Assembly: GCA_030615655.1 (NCBI GenBank)
Contig: JAUWYU010000066.1
Coordinates: 1-7,578 of the forward strand
DNA length: 7,578 nucleotides
Source: Dehalococcoidia bacterium
GTDB taxonomy: Bacteria; Chloroflexota; Dehalococcoidia; Dehalococcoidales; RBG-16-60-22
Direction: 5' to 3'
Position numbers and translations under genes: made by a program. This document shows positions 6,016 through 7,578 of the stretch, piece by piece (the stretch's first letter is position 1; each line of letters begins with the position of its first letter). Under the pieces are notes generated by a model, which searched no databases, was not told the origin of the DNA, and saw only the letters and a list, made by a program, of their open reading frames with translations.

Positions 6016-7219
6016 AAGCACCAAATTTGGTCAGTTTCAGGGCATTGGCCATAGCCAGAGGCATAATCTGTGTGGCATGGAGCCTGCCCAAGCCACCGGA
6101 CAGGAAAGCCGTCTCTGAAAATTTCTCAACCGCGTCAGGGCGGCAGTACTTTGAATACAAGAGGACGGGCACAGGATGCCAGCTATGACCACCCAACACG
6201 GCCGGTGTGGAGTGGTCACCGGTGACGACCAGCACATCAGGCTCCAAATTTACCAGGCCTGGTAAAGCCGCGTCAATCTGTTCCAGGATTTGCACCTTGC
6301 GGTCGAAGTCGCCGTCTTCACCGGCACTGTCCGTCCACTTTATATGCAGGAAGAAGAAATCATAATCGTCATAGTTCTGTTTTAACGTGGCAAATTCATC
6401 TTCGAGCGTTGTCCCCGTCCGGGCAATCTCCATGCCGACCAATCTGGCCAGTCCACGATACATGGGATAAACAGCGATAGCCAGCGGCTTTAATTTGTAA
6501 ATTTCGCTCATGGTGGGGAGGTCAGGCTGTTTGGAGAAACCACGGAGCAGCACCATGTTGGCCGGATGGTGTTCCGCCAGCACCATCCCCGCCCTATTTA
6601 TAAATTGATTGGCAATATCAGCCAACCTTTTGGCCGTCGGAATTAAAGAGTTAACTTCCAGTGGAACCACGCCTGTCTGCGAGGGGTCAGACTCTGTTAC
6701 ATCAGCCACCAGCTTCTCACCACGGAAGACAGCCACAAAGCGATGTTCCCTCACAGGATAGACCAGAATTCGAACACCATCAATCGATATGCCATCAAAC
6801 AGCTGACAAAGCTCGGTGCATTTCTCGTTGGAGATACGCCCCGCCCGGCGGTCGGTAACCAAACCTTTTTCATCAATAGTGCAGAAGTTGCCGCGAGCCG
6901 CCACATCCCCAGGCTCAAGTTTAATATCAATACCGGCGGCTTCCAGCACGCCACGTCCGATAAGGCAGCTTAAGGGGTCGTAACCGAACAGGGCCAGATG
7001 CCCCGGGCCGCTACCGGGCGTTATCCCGGGAGCTATTGGGTCAGCCATGCCGCATATTCCTGCGGCAGCTAATTCATCGAGGTTGGGTGTATTAGCAGCC
7101 TCTAACTCTGCCCTGCCTGTTTCCAGATTCGGTAGTCCACCCAGGCCGTCAATCACCAATAAGACAATTTTCGTTGGCGAAGGCCGGGCAATTTCCTTCA
7201 TCAATTCCAGATTATCCAT
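6014..7219 (-). CDS. apgM: 2,3-bisphosphoglycerate-independent phosphoglycerate mutase, archaeal (ApgM) type
   Basis: Interconverts 3-phosphoglycerate and 2-phosphoglycerate, the step after Pgk, through a phosphoserine intermediate; alkaline phosphatase superfamily, cytosolic. The 401 residues match the ApgM length (about 400) rather than GpmI (about 510) or GpmA (about 230). Visible motifs: VIDGLGG with metal ligand Asp24; ETGRAELEAANTPNLDELA (33-51); TPGSGPGHLALFGYDP (67-82), whose Ser70 is the likely nucleophile; TDSAGEDGDF (296-305); VTGDHSTPA with Asp335 and His336; HSWHPVPVLLYS (345-356). Archaeal homologues often read PGSDTAH where this one has PGSGPGH. The ATG start has an AAAAGG Shine-Dalgarno (7227-7232) seven bases upstream, lying inside the end of pgk. 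The TAG stop (6014-6016) sits inside the tpiA ribosome-binding site. Residue roles are by family analogy. Confidence 0.95.
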   Translation of the reverse strand: MDNLELMKEIARPSPTKIVLLVIDGLGGLPNLETGRAELEAANTPNLDELAAAGICGMADPIAPGITPGSGPGHLALFGYDPLSCLIGRGVLEAAGIDIKLEPGDVAARGNFCTIDEKGLVTDRRAGRISNEKCTELCQLFDGISIDGVRILVYPVREHRFVAVFRGEKLVADVTESDPSQTGVVPLEVNSLIPTAKRLADIANQFINRAGMVLAEHHPANMVLLRGFSKQPDLPTMSEIYKLKPLAIAVYPMYRGLARLVGMEIARTGTTLEDEFATLKQNYDDYDFFFLHIKWTDSAGEDGDFDRKVQILEQIDAALPGLVNLEPDVLVVTGDHSTPAVLGGHSWHPVPVLLYSKYCRPDAVEKFSETAFLSGGLGRLHATQIMPLAMANALKLTKFGA

Positions 7220-7220
7220 A

Positions 7221-7578
7221 TCATGACCTTTTATCTCGTAATGTTACTACACCCGGCAATTCTTCACCACCCAAGAATTTTAACGACGCACCGCCGCCAG
7301 TGGAAACAAAGGTAACCTCAGCGGCCAGCCCTAGGGCATTCACCACTTCAGCCGTTGAGCCGCCGCCGATGATGGTCGTTGCTTCAAGTTCAGCCAGAAG
7401 CTTAGCCAGTGTTTTCGTTCCCTCGGCAAACTGCGGTATCTCCTCCACGCCTACGGGGCCGTTCCAGAATACTGTTTTACTGCCCCGCAGCTCTTTGCAG
7501 AAGTTGGCGACGGTCTGCGGACCGATATCGACAATTTTTGCTTCCGGCGGAATACTGTCTACCGACACAACTGTTCCC
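7221..7578 (-). CDS. pgk: Phosphoglycerate kinase, C-terminal part (gene runs off the right edge)
   Basis: Cytosolic glycolytic and gluconeogenic enzyme that interconverts 1,3-bisphosphoglycerate + ADP and 3-phosphoglycerate + ATP. Only the last 118 or so codons of a family of about 390-400 residues are present. The frame stays open to the window edge (G-T-V-V precede the GTG at 7568), so that GTG is an internal Val and not a start. Visible C-domain motifs, in order: DIGPQTV, VFWNGPVGVEE (family usually VFWNGPMGVFE), IIGGGSTAEVV, STGGGASLKFL and LPGV near the C-terminus. The nucleotide-loop GGGD(S/T) of most Pgk proteins is GGGST here, so the usual Asp is Ser (codon 7356-7358). The TGA stop (7221-7223) lies one base before the apgM ATG, so the two genes are surely co-transcribed. 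Identity is certain; the N-domain cannot be judged. Confidence 0.96.
   Translation of the reverse strand, partial: GTVVSVDSIPPEAKIVDIGPQTVANFCKELRGSKTVFWNGPVGVEEIPQFAEGTKTLAKLLAELEATTIIGGGSTAEVVNALGLAAEVTFVSTGGGASLKFLGGEELPGVVTLRDKRS

Noticed and set aside
7566..7568. GTG at 7568 as a start for a short complete protein
   Set aside because: The Pgk frame continues open to the window edge and the protein is plainly the C-terminal part of a longer enzyme.

Overview
The window is 7.6 kb of ordinary bacterial chromosome in which every convincing gene lies on the minus strand, so transcription runs from right to left. Eight genes are packed with gaps of about 1 to 35 bases: pgk (3' part only), apgM, tpiA, miaA, dapF, dapL, hflX and an EamA-family transporter gene. 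No rRNA, tRNA, CRISPR array, insertion sequence or phage gene was seen. Base composition and protein style look uniform, with no sign of recent transfer. The gene order, the archaeal-type phosphoglycerate mutase, the LL-diaminopimelate aminotransferase route and the flavour of MiaA and HflX suggest an uncultured relative of the Dehalococcoidia (Chloroflexota). That placement rests on family recall, not on a search.

Right part (about 5240-7578): three central carbon genes encode phosphoglycerate kinase, a cofactor-independent phosphoglycerate mutase and triosephosphate isomerase, which act close together in lower glycolysis and gluconeogenesis. Middle (about 2230-5235): miaA (tRNA A37 prenylation) is followed by dapF and dapL. 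DapL makes LL-diaminopimelate directly from tetrahydrodipicolinate and DapF epimerises it to the meso form, so this pair completes the short aminotransferase route to meso-DAP and lysine. Left part (about 144-2200): hflX (ribosome-associated GTPase) is followed by a ten-helix EamA/DMT permease. The last 143 bases hold no certain gene; a possible membrane-protein start runs off the left edge.

The genes are joined by tight translational junctions. The apgM stop codon lies inside the tpiA Shine-Dalgarno, and the dapF stop lies inside the dapL Shine-Dalgarno. Two junctions are odd. hflX has a strong AAGGAG and clear family homology upstream of its first canonical start codon, but no ATG, GTG or TTG there, which points to an ATC or ATT start. 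The hflX/eamA junction has no Shine-Dalgarno and carries three alternating copies of TTTACA/TGTAAA at 11-base steps, forming two overlapping, mutually exclusive inverted repeats.

I do not see a wholly new system here. The best leads are the hflX start, the repeat cluster at the hflX/eamA junction, and a Ser in place of the usual Mg-nucleotide Asp of Pgk.
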